64,000 nucleotides of DNA from Myxococcus qinghaiensis (GTDB taxonomy: Bacteria; Myxococcota; Myxococcia; Myxococcales; Myxococcaceae): NCBI RefSeq assembly GCF_024198215.1, contig NZ_JAKCFA010000003.1, forward strand, positions 552,943 to 616,942, in the 5' to 3' direction. The number at the start of each line of letters is the position of its first letter. The first letter of the stretch is position 1. The translations under genes were made by a program, and so were the position numbers. The notes under the pieces are model-generated. The model had not been told where the DNA came from and did not search any database. It worked only from the letters and a program-made list of their open reading frames with translations. Below are positions 55,217 through 64,000 of this stretch, piece after piece.

Positions 55217-57130
55217 CTAGTAATTCCGGAGATCGTCTTCGTCGATGGACGGCCGCTTCTTCTTCTCGTCTTCCTCGCGCTTGCGCCGCTCCTCTTCGTC
55301 GCGCTTGCGCTTGGCCTCCGCATCCGCCTCTTCCTGCTTGCGGCGCTCCTCCAGCTCGCGGCGCTGGCGCTCCACCTCTTCACGCCGCTTGCGCAGGTCC
55401 TCTTCACGCTGGGCGGCCTCGTCGTCCTTCGAGCGGCGCGTGTCCTGGGTGCGCGTCGCGGGAGGAGGCGCCACGGGCTCGGTCACCGGAGGCGGCGTCT
55501 TCGCCGCCGGGGCCGGGGGCGTCGTCTTCGCGGGAGGCGCCGCGGGCGTCGTCTTCGCCGGGGGCGGCGGAGGCGGCATGGGCAGGGACTCGCCCACGGG
55601 CCTGGTGCCCTTGGGAGGCGGCGGCATGCTCAAGGAGTCGCTCTTGCCGTCGCTCTTCGTCGGGGGCGGCGTGGCCCGGGACTTCTTGGGCGTGGGGGCG
55701 GGGGCGGGCTTGGAGTCACCGCCGCTGCTGCCTCCGCCGGAGAAGGCGAACCAGCCGCCCAGGCCCGCGGCGACCACGCCGGTGAGCAGGCCGATGTCCG
55801 CGACGAGCGCGTACGTCTTGCCCGTGTCCTTGAAGTCCTGCGCGCGGGGACTGGTCTGCGGCGCGCGGCGGAAGTCATCCTCCTTCGAGGACGCCTCCAT
55901 GCCGAAGTAGATGCCACCCGCGAGCAGCGCCACGCCGGTGGCCATGAGCACGTAGCCCATCGTCTTGCGGTTGGAGCCACCGCCGCCCGAGAAGTGGGTG
56001 ACGGGCTTGTTGCCGGCGAGCCGCGCCGTGTCCGCGCCCACCAGGGAGGACAGGAGCGCGTCGGAGCCGGTGGCCATGGCCTCGCCCGAGGGCACCGCGC
56101 CCACCGCGTAGGCCAGGTTGTGTCCGTCCGTGACGTCGAGCCGCAGGCCCGTCACCTGGAGCGGCGCGGTGCCCGTGCCGCCGCGCACCAGCAGCGCCAG
56201 CACCTGGGACACGCCCGCGAGCGCACCCAGCTCCCGCAGGGCCACGTCCCGCTCCGACCCTTCCGGCTTGCGCACGACGCGGTCGGTGATGGTCTGCAGC
56301 GCGCGCATGGACGCGGCGGGGGCCAGCGTGAGCTTCGTGTCACCCTCGCGCGCCCGGCGCTGCTCCACCTCGAAGCCCGGCGCCATCACCGTCACGAAGT
56401 GGTCCGCGGGCGTCAGCCCCTTGATTTCGACGGGAGACACGCCCCGGAACTGGCCGTCCACGTACACCTGCGCGGGCACGGGCTCGGTGCTCACCGACAG
56501 CGTCCCCGTGGAGCCGGCCAGCGCCGCCTTGCGCTCCTTGTCCACGAAGGCCATGTCGTCCGGCGGGAAGAAGTTGGGCGAGAACTGGGCGCGAGGGTCC
56601 ACCGCCAGCACCGCGCGAATCTCCAGCTGCGCCGCCGTGCTCTCGCCGTTGGCCACCTGCGAGGCCGCCTTCATCACCCGGGCGCGGCTCAGGTCGCCGA
56701 AGTTGCGCGACAAGTCACTCGCTTCGAACGCGCGAGCCGCCGCGTCGAACTGCTGGAGCGCCTTCTGCGTGTCCAGCTCGTCGTAGGCCGTCTGGCCCGC
56801 CTTCATCGCCTCGGCGCCCTCGGCGGCCTTCGCCTCGCGCGCCGCCTTGCCCTGCGCATCCAGCGCGTCGGTGAGCCTCACCAGGTCCAGTCGACCGGAG
56901 CGCGCCACCGACTGCTCGGCCCAGTACGCCAGCCGCGCCGCCTCCGTTCGTGATGTCGCATCCAGCGAGATGGCCACCACCGTCACGGAGGACGGTGAGG
57001 CGGTGGGTACTGCTCGGGGAGTCAGTCGGAGGGGGAGGCTCGACTGCGCGGCGGCGGGGCCCACGGCCAGCATGCCCACCAACCACCCGCTGAGGGCCGC
57101 GTGCATCGCGCGTTTGCTCGAAGGTCGCAT
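55217..57130 (-). CDS. Exported PEGA-domain protein with C-terminal coiled coil
   Basis: A 637-residue protein with signal peptide (SGWLVGMLAVGPAAAQ). Central PEGA-like segment GTLSVSTEPVPAQVYVDGQFRGVSP near 215-240 with FVTVMAPGFEVEQ. Two hydrophobic segments follow (YVLMATGVALLAGGIYFG and LVADIGLLTGVVAAGLGGWFAF, about 395-465). Then a Pro-rich region with repeated AKTTP/PPP blocks and a highly charged Glu/Arg coil to the end (residues about 555-637). ATG 57130 has AAGGTG upstream. It belongs to the ctp-PEGA-lipoprotein run. Function unknown; likely envelope protein. Confidence 0.85.
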   Translation of the reverse strand: MRPSSKRAMHAALSGWLVGMLAVGPAAAQSSLPLRLTPRAVPTASPSSVTVVAISLDATSRTEAARLAYWAEQSVARSGRLDLVRLTDALDAQGKAAREAKAAEGAEAMKAGQTAYDELDTQKALQQFDAAARAFEASDLSRNFGDLSRARVMKAASQVANGESTAAQLEIRAVLAVDPRAQFSPNFFPPDDMAFVDKERKAALAGSTGTLSVSTEPVPAQVYVDGQFRGVSPVEIKGLTPADHFVTVMAPGFEVEQRRAREGDTKLTLAPAASMRALQTITDRVVRKPEGSERDVALRELGALAGVSQVLALLVRGGTGTAPLQVTGLRLDVTDGHNLAYAVGAVPSGEAMATGSDALLSSLVGADTARLAGNKPVTHFSGGGGSNRKTMGYVLMATGVALLAGGIYFGMEASSKEDDFRRAPQTSPRAQDFKDTGKTYALVADIGLLTGVVAAGLGGWFAFSGGGSSGGDSKPAPAPTPKKSRATPPPTKSDGKSDSLSMPPPPKGTRPVGESLPMPPPPPPAKTTPAAPPAKTTPPAPAAKTPPPVTEPVAPPPATRTQDTRRSKDDEAAQREEDLRKRREEVERQRRELEERRKQEEADAEAKRKRDEEERRKREEDEKKKRPSIDEDDLRNY

Positions 57131-57198
57131 CACTCGTTCACCTTTGTCCGCCCGCCATCAAACGGAGGTCTCGCCGAAAAGCAAGGGGGAAGGTGTCC

Positions 57199-58569
57199 TC
57201 AACGACCCTCGGCGCGAGCCGGAGGCCGTGTCGAAGTCGTGGTCAGCGCGTTGAGATACTCGAGCGAGACCTTGAGCGGGTAGTCCTTGAGGGCCGCCGT
57301 CGCCTCCCACGGCGCCAGGTTCTCCGGCAGGCCCCGAGGCGCGGAGGACGGCGGCTCGGACGTCTCGGTGGACTCGGCGCGGAAGTGGCGCTGGAGGTCC
57401 TTCTCGCGCGGCGTCTCGCGGCCCGGCTTGCCACCGGGCTCGTCCGGGACGACGTAGTCGGGGGTGATTCCCCGCTCCTGGATGCTGCGGCCCTTGGGCG
57501 TGTAGTAGCGGGCGATGGTCAGCTTCAGGCCGGAGCCATCCTCCAGCTCGATGACCGTCTGGACGCTGCCCTTGCCGAACGTCTGCGTGCCCAGGACGGT
57601 GGCGCGGCCATGGTCCTGGAGCGCGCCCGCCACGATTTCGGACGCCGACGCGCTGCCCGCGTTGACCAGCACGACGAGGGGGTAGTTCTTCTCCGTGTCG
57701 CGGTCCTTGCTGCGCTCCTCGGTGGCGTTGCGGCCATCCCTGCCCCGCGTGGAGACGATGGGCAGGTTGCCCGGCAGGAAGCGGTCGCTCATCGCCACCG
57801 CCTGGTCCAACAGGCCGCCAGGGTTGTTGCGCAGGTCCAACACCAGGCCGCGCAGTTCCTTGCCGCCGTTGAGGCCGCGCAGCCTGTCCAGCTCCTTGCG
57901 CAGGTACTGGTCCGTGCGCTCCTGGAAGTTCTTCACCTTGACGTGGCCGATGCCGCCGTACAGCTCGCCCTCCACGGAGACGATGCGGATGTGGTCCCGG
58001 ATGATGGCGATTTCGCGGGGGGCGCTGAAGCCGTGCCGCAGGATGCTCAGGAGCACGCGTCCACCGGCGGGGCCTCGCATCTTCTGCATGGCGCGCCCCA
58101 CGTCCATGCCCCGCGTGCTCTCTCCGTCGATGCCCACCAGCTCGTCGCCCGCCTTGATTCCCGCGCGCGCCGCCGGCGTGTCGTCGATGGGCGCCACGAC
58201 GATGATGCGGTCGTTCTTGCGCGCGATTTCGATGCCCAGGCCGCCCCACTCGCCGGAGGTGTCTATCTTCATCTCGCGGAAGACCTCCGGCGGCATGAAG
58301 ACGGTGTGCGGGTCCAACGTGTCGAGCATCCCCTGGATGGCGCCGTAGACGAGCCGCTCCTGGTCCGGCGCCTCCACGTAGTTGTTCTCCACGTAGGACA
58401 GCACGCGCGCGAAGGTCTCCAGCTGGCGGTAGGTGGCGTCGTCCTTCTCCGCCCGCGTCGCGCGCGCGCTGTTGGCGGGCGCGCCCTTCTTCTCATCGGC
58501 GGCCGAGGGCCCGGACAGGAGGAGCAGCGCGACCAGCGCCGCGCGCCATGGTTGGTGGAGACCCGTCAC
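57199..58569 (-). CDS. C-terminal processing protease, S41 family
   Basis: A 456-residue exported protease (signal peptide ALVALLLLSGPSAA). Order: N-terminal helical part, PDZ domain (GGLGIEIARKNDRIIVVAPIDDTPAARAGIKAGDELVGIDG), S41 domain with the catalytic serine in VLVNAGSASASEIVAGAL and the lysine in TQTFGKGSVQTVIEL. This is the CtpA/Prc Ser-Lys dyad protease, active in the periplasm. It follows envC-like and hydrolase genes after FtsEX; S41 proteases often accompany murein-hydrolase regulators and degrade or control them. GTG 58569 has AAAGGA upstream. Confidence 0.94.
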   Translation of the reverse strand: MTGLHQPWRAALVALLLLSGPSAADEKKGAPANSARATRAEKDDATYRQLETFARVLSYVENNYVEAPDQERLVYGAIQGMLDTLDPHTVFMPPEVFREMKIDTSGEWGGLGIEIARKNDRIIVVAPIDDTPAARAGIKAGDELVGIDGESTRGMDVGRAMQKMRGPAGGRVLLSILRHGFSAPREIAIIRDHIRIVSVEGELYGGIGHVKVKNFQERTDQYLRKELDRLRGLNGGKELRGLVLDLRNNPGGLLDQAVAMSDRFLPGNLPIVSTRGRDGRNATEERSKDRDTEKNYPLVVLVNAGSASASEIVAGALQDHGRATVLGTQTFGKGSVQTVIELEDGSGLKLTIARYYTPKGRSIQERGITPDYVVPDEPGGKPGRETPREKDLQRHFRAESTETSEPPSSAPRGLPENLAPWEATAALKDYPLKVSLEYLNALTTTSTRPPARAEGR

Positions 58570-58626
58570 GTCGGTACGTCCTTTCGCGGTGAAGCTCGAA
58601 GGGGCGTCCCAGTCTATACCCGGCCC

Positions 58627-59487
58627 TCAGAGGCCCGACGCATCCGCGAAGCGCACCAGGTGCGACACCAGCTCGTCCGGACGCTCCATCTGCGGCACGT
58701 GCCCGAAGCCCTGCACCACCCTCACCTGCGCATGCGCGGGCAGGTGGGCGCGGAACCAGTCCAGCGAGCGCGACGGCAGCAACCGCTCGCTGCCACCCCA
58801 CAGGAACAGCACCGGCATGGACAGCTTGCGCACCGCCTCCGGCTCCAGGCTGAGTCGGGAGGTCATCGCCTCGGCGGTGAGGGCCTTCACGGTGGGTGTG
58901 TCATAGAAGCGGCGCAGCTCGGTCGCCAGCAGCAGCGCCGGCAGCGGCGCCTGGTGGAACAGTCGCCGGGTGAAGGCGCGAGCCTCCGCGGGCGTGCCCA
59001 CCTTGAAGGAGTTGAGCAGCGCGGTGCTCTCCTCCACCGGCAGCTCCGCGCCCGCGGGCGCCACCAGCACCAGCGCGCGCACCCACTGGGGATACTCGGA
59101 CGCCAGGCTCACCGCCATCGCCCCGCCCAGCGAGTTGCCGACGACGAAGGCCGGCTCCTTCACCTCCTGCTCCACGAAGGCGCGCAGCACCTCGAACTGG
59201 TTGCGCACGCAGACCTGTCCGCCGCAGTACTCGGTGGAGAAGCCGTGGCCCGGCAGGTCTGGCGCGACGACGCGGGAGAAGCGCTTCGCCAGGCCGAAGA
59301 AGGTCCGCCCGAAGCCGTTGGCCGAGCCGCCCAGCCCGTGCACCAGCACCACCGGCGGCCCCTTCCCCTGCCCCTTCAGCGAGTAGAAGTGCACCGACTG
59401 CCCGCCGACATCGACTGTCGAGGACTGGACACCTCGCGCCACCAGGACGCGCCGTACCGCCTTCTGCATTCCGCCCATGAGGTCCAT
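58627..59487 (-). CDS. Alpha/beta hydrolase
   Basis: A 286-residue hydrolase. VVLVHGLGGSANGFG is the oxyanion-hole region, VVGNSLGGAMAVSLA holds the nucleophile serine (G-N-S-L-G), and GFGHVPQMERPDELV the catalytic histidine; the acid is probably in LWGGSERLLPS. Substrates of this fold range widely (esters, lipids, C-C bonds). It lies 75 bases after the envC-like gene and 57 before the S41 protease, all minus strand, so cotranscription is likely. No signal peptide. Confidence 0.9.
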   Translation of the reverse strand: MDLMGGMQKAVRRVLVARGVQSSTVDVGGQSVHFYSLKGQGKGPPVVLVHGLGGSANGFGRTFFGLAKRFSRVVAPDLPGHGFSTEYCGGQVCVRNQFEVLRAFVEQEVKEPAFVVGNSLGGAMAVSLASEYPQWVRALVLVAPAGAELPVEESTALLNSFKVGTPAEARAFTRRLFHQAPLPALLLATELRRFYDTPTVKALTAEAMTSRLSLEPEAVRKLSMPVLFLWGGSERLLPSRSLDWFRAHLPAHAQVRVVQGFGHVPQMERPDELVSHLVRFADASGL

Positions 59488-59562
59488 GCGCCCGCCTGCT
59501 CCTCTCGTGCTGGAGTCCGTTGCCTCAGGATAACAAGCCGTGGACCACTTCGCCGCAATGCG

Positions 59563-60687
59563 TCATGGCGTTGGGGTCAGCCAGGGAGCCGGGTCGACGG
59601 CCTGCCCGGCCTTTCGGACCTCGAAGTAGAGGTACGAGCCCTTGAGCGAGCCCGTGTCCCCCACCTCGCCCACCATCTCGCCCGCCGTCACGGCGGCGCC
59701 CAGCTCCACGGCGATGGAGGACAGGTGGGCCATGAGCGTGTGGTAGCCGTCGCCGTGGTCGACGATGAGCAGGTTGCCGTAGCCCCGCAGCGAGCCCGCG
59801 TAGACGACGGTGCCCTCGGCCACGGCGATGACCGGCGTCCCTGATGCCGCGCGGATGTCGAGCCCCTTCTGCACGGTGACGGTGTTGAAGCGCGGGTTCA
59901 CCACCTTGCCGAAGGCCACCTCGATGATGCCGCGCGCGGGCTGCGGCAGCTTGCCGCGCAGGGCGCCGAAGCCGTGCGTGGCGGGGGCCTCCTTCAGCTC
60001 GCGCACCACCTGGGACAGCTCCGCGTCCGCCTGCTCCAGCTCCTTCACCGCGCGGCGGGCCAGCTCCGCCTCTCCCGCGAGCGAGCCCACCACCTCCTCG
60101 AGCGCCTCATGCTGCGCGCGAGCCAGCCGCTCCTGCTCCTGGAGGAAGGTGACACGCGCGGCCAGCGACGACTGGAGCCGCTTGAGCTCCAGCGTGGACT
60201 GGCGCTGCAGGTGGGCCACGCGCTGCACGCCGCGCAAGAGGTCCAAGTCGCCCGACATGCTCGCCTCCAGCGCGCGCGCCCGCCACACCAGCGCGGCGAA
60301 GTCCTCGGCGGACAGGAGCACCTCCAGCGGCCGGCGACGCATGACGCGGTAGAGCGTACGCAGCCGGGGAGACAGGCGACGAAGCTGCACGCGCAGCGCC
60401 TCGCGCAGCAGCACCTCCTCGCGCTCGGCCAGGATGACGCGCTTGCGAAACACCGCGAGGTCCGCGTCCAGGGCCCTCACGCGACGACGGGAGAAGGCGA
60501 CCATCTCCTCCATCAGCTCCAGGCCCTCGAGCACCGTGAGCTTCTTCGACTCCACGAGCGCCAGCGTCGCGCGCTGAGCAGCGAGCTTCTCGCGCAGCGC
60601 GGACTGCTCCGCCTCCTCCAGCTTCTGCGCACGCGCGGGGAGGCTGGCCAGAAGCAGCACCAGGGCGAGGGCGAAGGACCGGCTCAT
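59563..60687 (-). CDS. EnvC-like murein hydrolase activator with degenerate LytM domain
   Basis: A 374-residue protein with signal peptide (ALALVLLLASLPARA), a long coiled-coil region (about 25-240, LVESKKLTVLEGLELMEEMVAF etc.) and a C-terminal LytM/M23 domain (GKVVNPRFNTVTVQKGLDIRA ... DHGDGYHTLMAHLS). The zinc-binding positions of active LytM enzymes are changed: the H of HxxxD is absent (VQKGLDI) and HLHFE reads YLYFE. It therefore should act as an activator of amidases, as EnvC does under FtsEX control. ATG overlaps the FtsX stop (ATGA), supporting that link. Confidence 0.9.
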   Translation of the reverse strand: MSRSFALALVLLLASLPARAQKLEEAEQSALREKLAAQRATLALVESKKLTVLEGLELMEEMVAFSRRRVRALDADLAVFRKRVILAEREEVLLREALRVQLRRLSPRLRTLYRVMRRRPLEVLLSAEDFAALVWRARALEASMSGDLDLLRGVQRVAHLQRQSTLELKRLQSSLAARVTFLQEQERLARAQHEALEEVVGSLAGEAELARRAVKELEQADAELSQVVRELKEAPATHGFGALRGKLPQPARGIIEVAFGKVVNPRFNTVTVQKGLDIRAASGTPVIAVAEGTVVYAGSLRGYGNLLIVDHGDGYHTLMAHLSSIAVELGAAVTAGEMVGEVGDTGSLKGSYLYFEVRKAGQAVDPAPWLTPTP

Positions 60688-61586
60688 ACGCGCAGGAAGC
60701 GCCCCACCGCGACGAAGCTGCCGCCCAGCCCCAGGCCGCACCCCGCGCCCACCAGCTCCATCACCAATCGCGGCTCCACCCACGGCGCCGCCACACCCGG
60801 GCCCAGGAGGAACGCGAACAGCGAGCCCAGCGTGGGCCCCACCAGCCGACCGAAGGCCCACAGCCCGAGCAGCGCCACGCCCGCGCCGAGCAGTCCTTGG
60901 AGCAGCCCCTCCAACAGGAAGGGCGCTTTGACGAAGCGGTCCGTGGCACCCACGAGCTTCTGGATTTCAATCTCCTCGCGCCGCGAATAGATGGCGAGCT
61001 GGAGCGTGGCCGCGACGATGACCACGGTGGCGCCCAGCACGACGACGAAGGCCACCAGCGAGCCGAAGCGCAGGGCCCGAGCGATGGCCGTCAGTCGCTC
61101 CACCGCCTGCTCTCCGTAGTCCACGCCGGATACGCCCGGCAGCGCGCGCAGCTCCTTGGCCAGGGCCTGGAGCGCCTCGGGCGTGCGCTGCTCCGGAGGA
61201 ACGCGCAGCTCCAGCGCCGCGGGCAACGGGTTCTCCGGCAGCTCCGCCAGGGCCTCGCCCAAGTCGCCCAGCTCGGTGCGAAGGCGTTCGAGCGCGGCAT
61301 CCGGCGGCACCAGCGTCACCTGGCCCTTGCTGAGCTCCTCGACGCGGGCGCGCACGCCGTGCGCCTCGTCCTGTCCCAGCTCCGGCGCCAGATACACCGT
61401 GACTTCGACCTCGCCGCCCAGCGACGCGAGCAGGTTGTCCAATACCCGCGCGCTGCCCCGCGCGAGCCCCGCGGAGAAGAGGGCAATCGCGATGGTCGTC
61501 ACCGCGATGAAGTGCACGAAGGGGGAGTGCTTGAGCCCCACCGCCGCCGAGCGCCAGAAGTACCGCGTCTTCGCCAGCGCGCTCAT
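60684..61586 (-). CDS. ftsX: Cell division ABC transporter permease FtsX
   Basis: A 300-residue protein with four predicted membrane helices: one near residues 25-45, one near 175-200 and two in the last 100 residues, with a periplasmic domain of about 120 residues between the first two (VEVTVYLAPELGQDEAHGV). LAIYSRREEIEIQKLVGATDRFVKAPFLLEGL is the FtsX-conserved segment. It transmits ATP-driven changes from FtsE to the periplasmic murein-hydrolase activator. Overlaps FtsE by 4 bases and the EnvC-like gene by 4. Confidence 0.96.
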   Translation of the reverse strand: MSALAKTRYFWRSAAVGLKHSPFVHFIAVTTIAIALFSAGLARGSARVLDNLLASLGGEVEVTVYLAPELGQDEAHGVRARVEELSKGQVTLVPPDAALERLRTELGDLGEALAELPENPLPAALELRVPPEQRTPEALQALAKELRALPGVSGVDYGEQAVERLTAIARALRFGSLVAFVVVLGATVVIVAATLQLAIYSRREEIEIQKLVGATDRFVKAPFLLEGLLQGLLGAGVALLGLWAFGRLVGPTLGSLFAFLLGPGVAAPWVEPRLVMELVGAGCGLGLGGSFVAVGRFLRV

Positions 61587-62275
61587 ACGACCATCCGTCG
61601 CGCCGCCTTGACGCCGTCCTCGTCGGAGACAATCTGCCCGCGCTCCAGCCGCACCGTGCGCTTCTGATAGCGCGCCAGCAGCGTGGCGTCGTGCGTGGCC
61701 ACCACCACCGTGGTGCCTCGGATGTTCACCTGGGTGAGCAGGTCCATGATTTCGACGGTGAGGGCCGGGTCCAGGTTGCCGGTGGGCTCGTCCGCCAGGA
61801 GGATGGTGGGGTCATTCACGAGCGCGCGCGCAATCACCACGCGCTGCTGCTCTCCACCCGACAGGCGCAGGGGGAACGAGTTCGCCTTGTGCTCCAGGCC
61901 CACCAGCTTCAGCATCCGCCGCACCTTGTCGCGAGCCGCCGCGCGCGGCACGCCCAGCACGTCCAGAGTGAAGGACACGTTGTCCTCCACCGTCCGGTGC
62001 GGCAGCAGCTTGAAGTCCTGGAACACGACGCCGATGTTGCGGCGCAGGTAGGGCACGGCGGACTCGCGGATGCGGGCGATGTTGCGGCCCCCCACCAGAA
62101 TCTGCCCCTTGGTGGCCTTCTCCGCGCAGAAGATGAGCTTGAGCAGCGTCGTCTTCCCCGCGCCGGAAGGGCCGGTGAGGAAGACGAACTCGCCCTTCTC
62201 CACACTGAGGTTGATGTCCGAGAGCACCGGCGGATCGCCGGGATACGCCTTGTAGACGTGGAAGAATTGAATCAT
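61583..62275 (-). CDS. ftsE: Cell division ATP-binding protein FtsE
   Basis: A 230-residue ATPase. Walker A GPSGAGKTT at about 36-44, signature LSGGEQQRVVIARAL, Walker B LLADEPTGNLDPAL, H-loop ATHDA. MIQFFHVYKAYPGDPPVL is the family start, and FDFKLLPHRTVEDNV-like Q-loop region follows. With FtsX it couples division to peptidoglycan splitting. First gene of the run ftsE-ftsX-envC-like, 122 bases from the divergent SLC13 gene. Confidence 0.97.
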   Translation of the reverse strand: MIQFFHVYKAYPGDPPVLSDINLSVEKGEFVFLTGPSGAGKTTLLKLIFCAEKATKGQILVGGRNIARIRESAVPYLRRNIGVVFQDFKLLPHRTVEDNVSFTLDVLGVPRAAARDKVRRMLKLVGLEHKANSFPLRLSGGEQQRVVIARALVNDPTILLADEPTGNLDPALTVEIMDLLTQVNIRGTTVVVATHDATLLARYQKRTVRLERGQIVSDEDGVKAARRMVV

Positions 62276-62397
62276 GGCGCGACGCGGGAGAGCGCCAACC
62301 TACCACGCCCGGGCGGAGGCGACCCACGCACGCCGGGAAGGAGGCCGGGCTTTCCCCTCCCACCCTCGGCACCACCTGTGCGACGGTGCCACGCCTT

Positions 62398-63870
<1,473 letters not shown>

Positions 63871-63890
63871 TCGCAATGCTGATCAGTTAG

Positions 63891-63957
63891 GTAGCCCTTG
63901 CATGGGGCTACCAAGCTGGTTGAGGGTGTGGCGATCTCGCTCTTGGAGATCGCTACA
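63891..63957. repeat. Two strong hairpins at the right window edge
   Basis: GTAGCCC-TTGCATG-GGGCTAC at 63891-63911 and TGTGGCGATCTC-GCTCTTG-GAGATCGCTACA at 63927-63957 (12-base arms with one G-T pair). They begin 20 and 56 bases after the transporter stop. Either they end the transcript or belong to a mobile or regulatory element that continues outside. Confidence 0.65.
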
Positions 63958-64000
63958 TGGGGCTGGCTCAGGCCGTCCAGGGCGCCGCGTTGGTGGCTCC
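63957..64000 (+). CDS. Possible start of a truncated gene at the window edge
   Basis: ATG 63957 opens a frame (MGLAQAVQGAALVA) to the end of the window, with GGAG about 8 bases upstream inside the second hairpin. Too short to recognise. It could be a chance frame. Confidence 0.25.
   Translation, partial: MGLAQAVQGAALVA

Overview
The window looks like a chromosomal segment of a myxobacterium of the Myxococcus/Corallococcus/Cystobacter type. The reasons are very high GC with strongly GC-biased third codon positions, a eukaryote-like Ser/Thr kinase carrying PEGA domains, several other PEGA or short lipoprotein genes, a protein with the zinc-ribbon + GYF + AgmX/PglI-tail layout of the gliding protein GltJ/AgmX, and class A RNase P RNA just after an RNase H-like gene. 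Genus is inferred from gene content and style, not from a search. I see no phage, integrase, complete insertion sequence, tRNA or CRISPR array.

Layout, left to right. 1-5.0 kb: end of an L,D-transpeptidase, an AAA ATPase and a PEGA Ser/Thr kinase. 5.2-9.6 kb: a LolD/MacB-like ABC exporter operon with a large lipoprotein. 9.9-14.6 kb: a small membrane protein, a PspA / membrane-anchored substrate-binding protein / coiled-coil operon, and a sensor kinase. 14.6-19.2 kb: amidohydrolase and cytidine deaminase, PilZ protein, SET-domain protein, and a divergent TetR/SDR pair with an operator-like palindrome. 19.5-25.9 kb: pyrimidine-nucleoside phosphorylase divergent from a BMP-type nucleoside ABC importer. 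26.2-31.1 kb: a degenerate receiver/kinase hybrid, a small beta-barrel-like protein, a phosphosugar mutase, a DksA-like protein and deoC. 31.3-34.1 kb: two exported ComEC-like metallo-hydrolases plus a DUF3006 protein, followed by a non-coding array of about five 80-bp repeats. 34.4-39.8 kb: GltJ/AgmX-like protein, small zinc-ribbon proteins, cupredoxin-like lipoprotein, RNase H and rnpB. 40.0-45.4 kb: two APC amino-acid transporters, a DcaP-like porin and a glutaminase. 45.4-54.7 kb: FtsY, an M1-like peptidase, lipoproteins, a GT2 glycosyltransferase and Ddl. 54.9-62.3 kb: a minus-strand run ftsE-ftsX-envC-like-hydrolase-S41 protease-PEGA protein-lipoprotein. 62.4-63.9 kb: an SLC13 transporter, then two hairpins and the edge of the window.

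Three functional themes recur. (1) Nucleoside salvage: BMP importer, nucleoside phosphorylase, cytidine deaminase, an amidohydrolase of the nucleoside/base deaminase type, PGM2-like mutase and deoxyribose-phosphate aldolase could together import nucleosides and convert their sugars to glycolytic intermediates. (2) Envelope building and stress: L,D-transpeptidase, Ddl, FtsEX with an amidase activator, S41 protease, PspA module, ABC exporter. (3) Glutamine/glutamate handling: the porin/antiporter/glutaminase cluster resembles glutamine-dependent acid resistance. The best candidates for something undescribed are the PspA module, the hybrid regulator whose kinase histidine is replaced, the 84-bp internal expansion in the nucleoside ABC ATPase, and the two repeat/palindrome structures at 25.9 and 34.1 kb.
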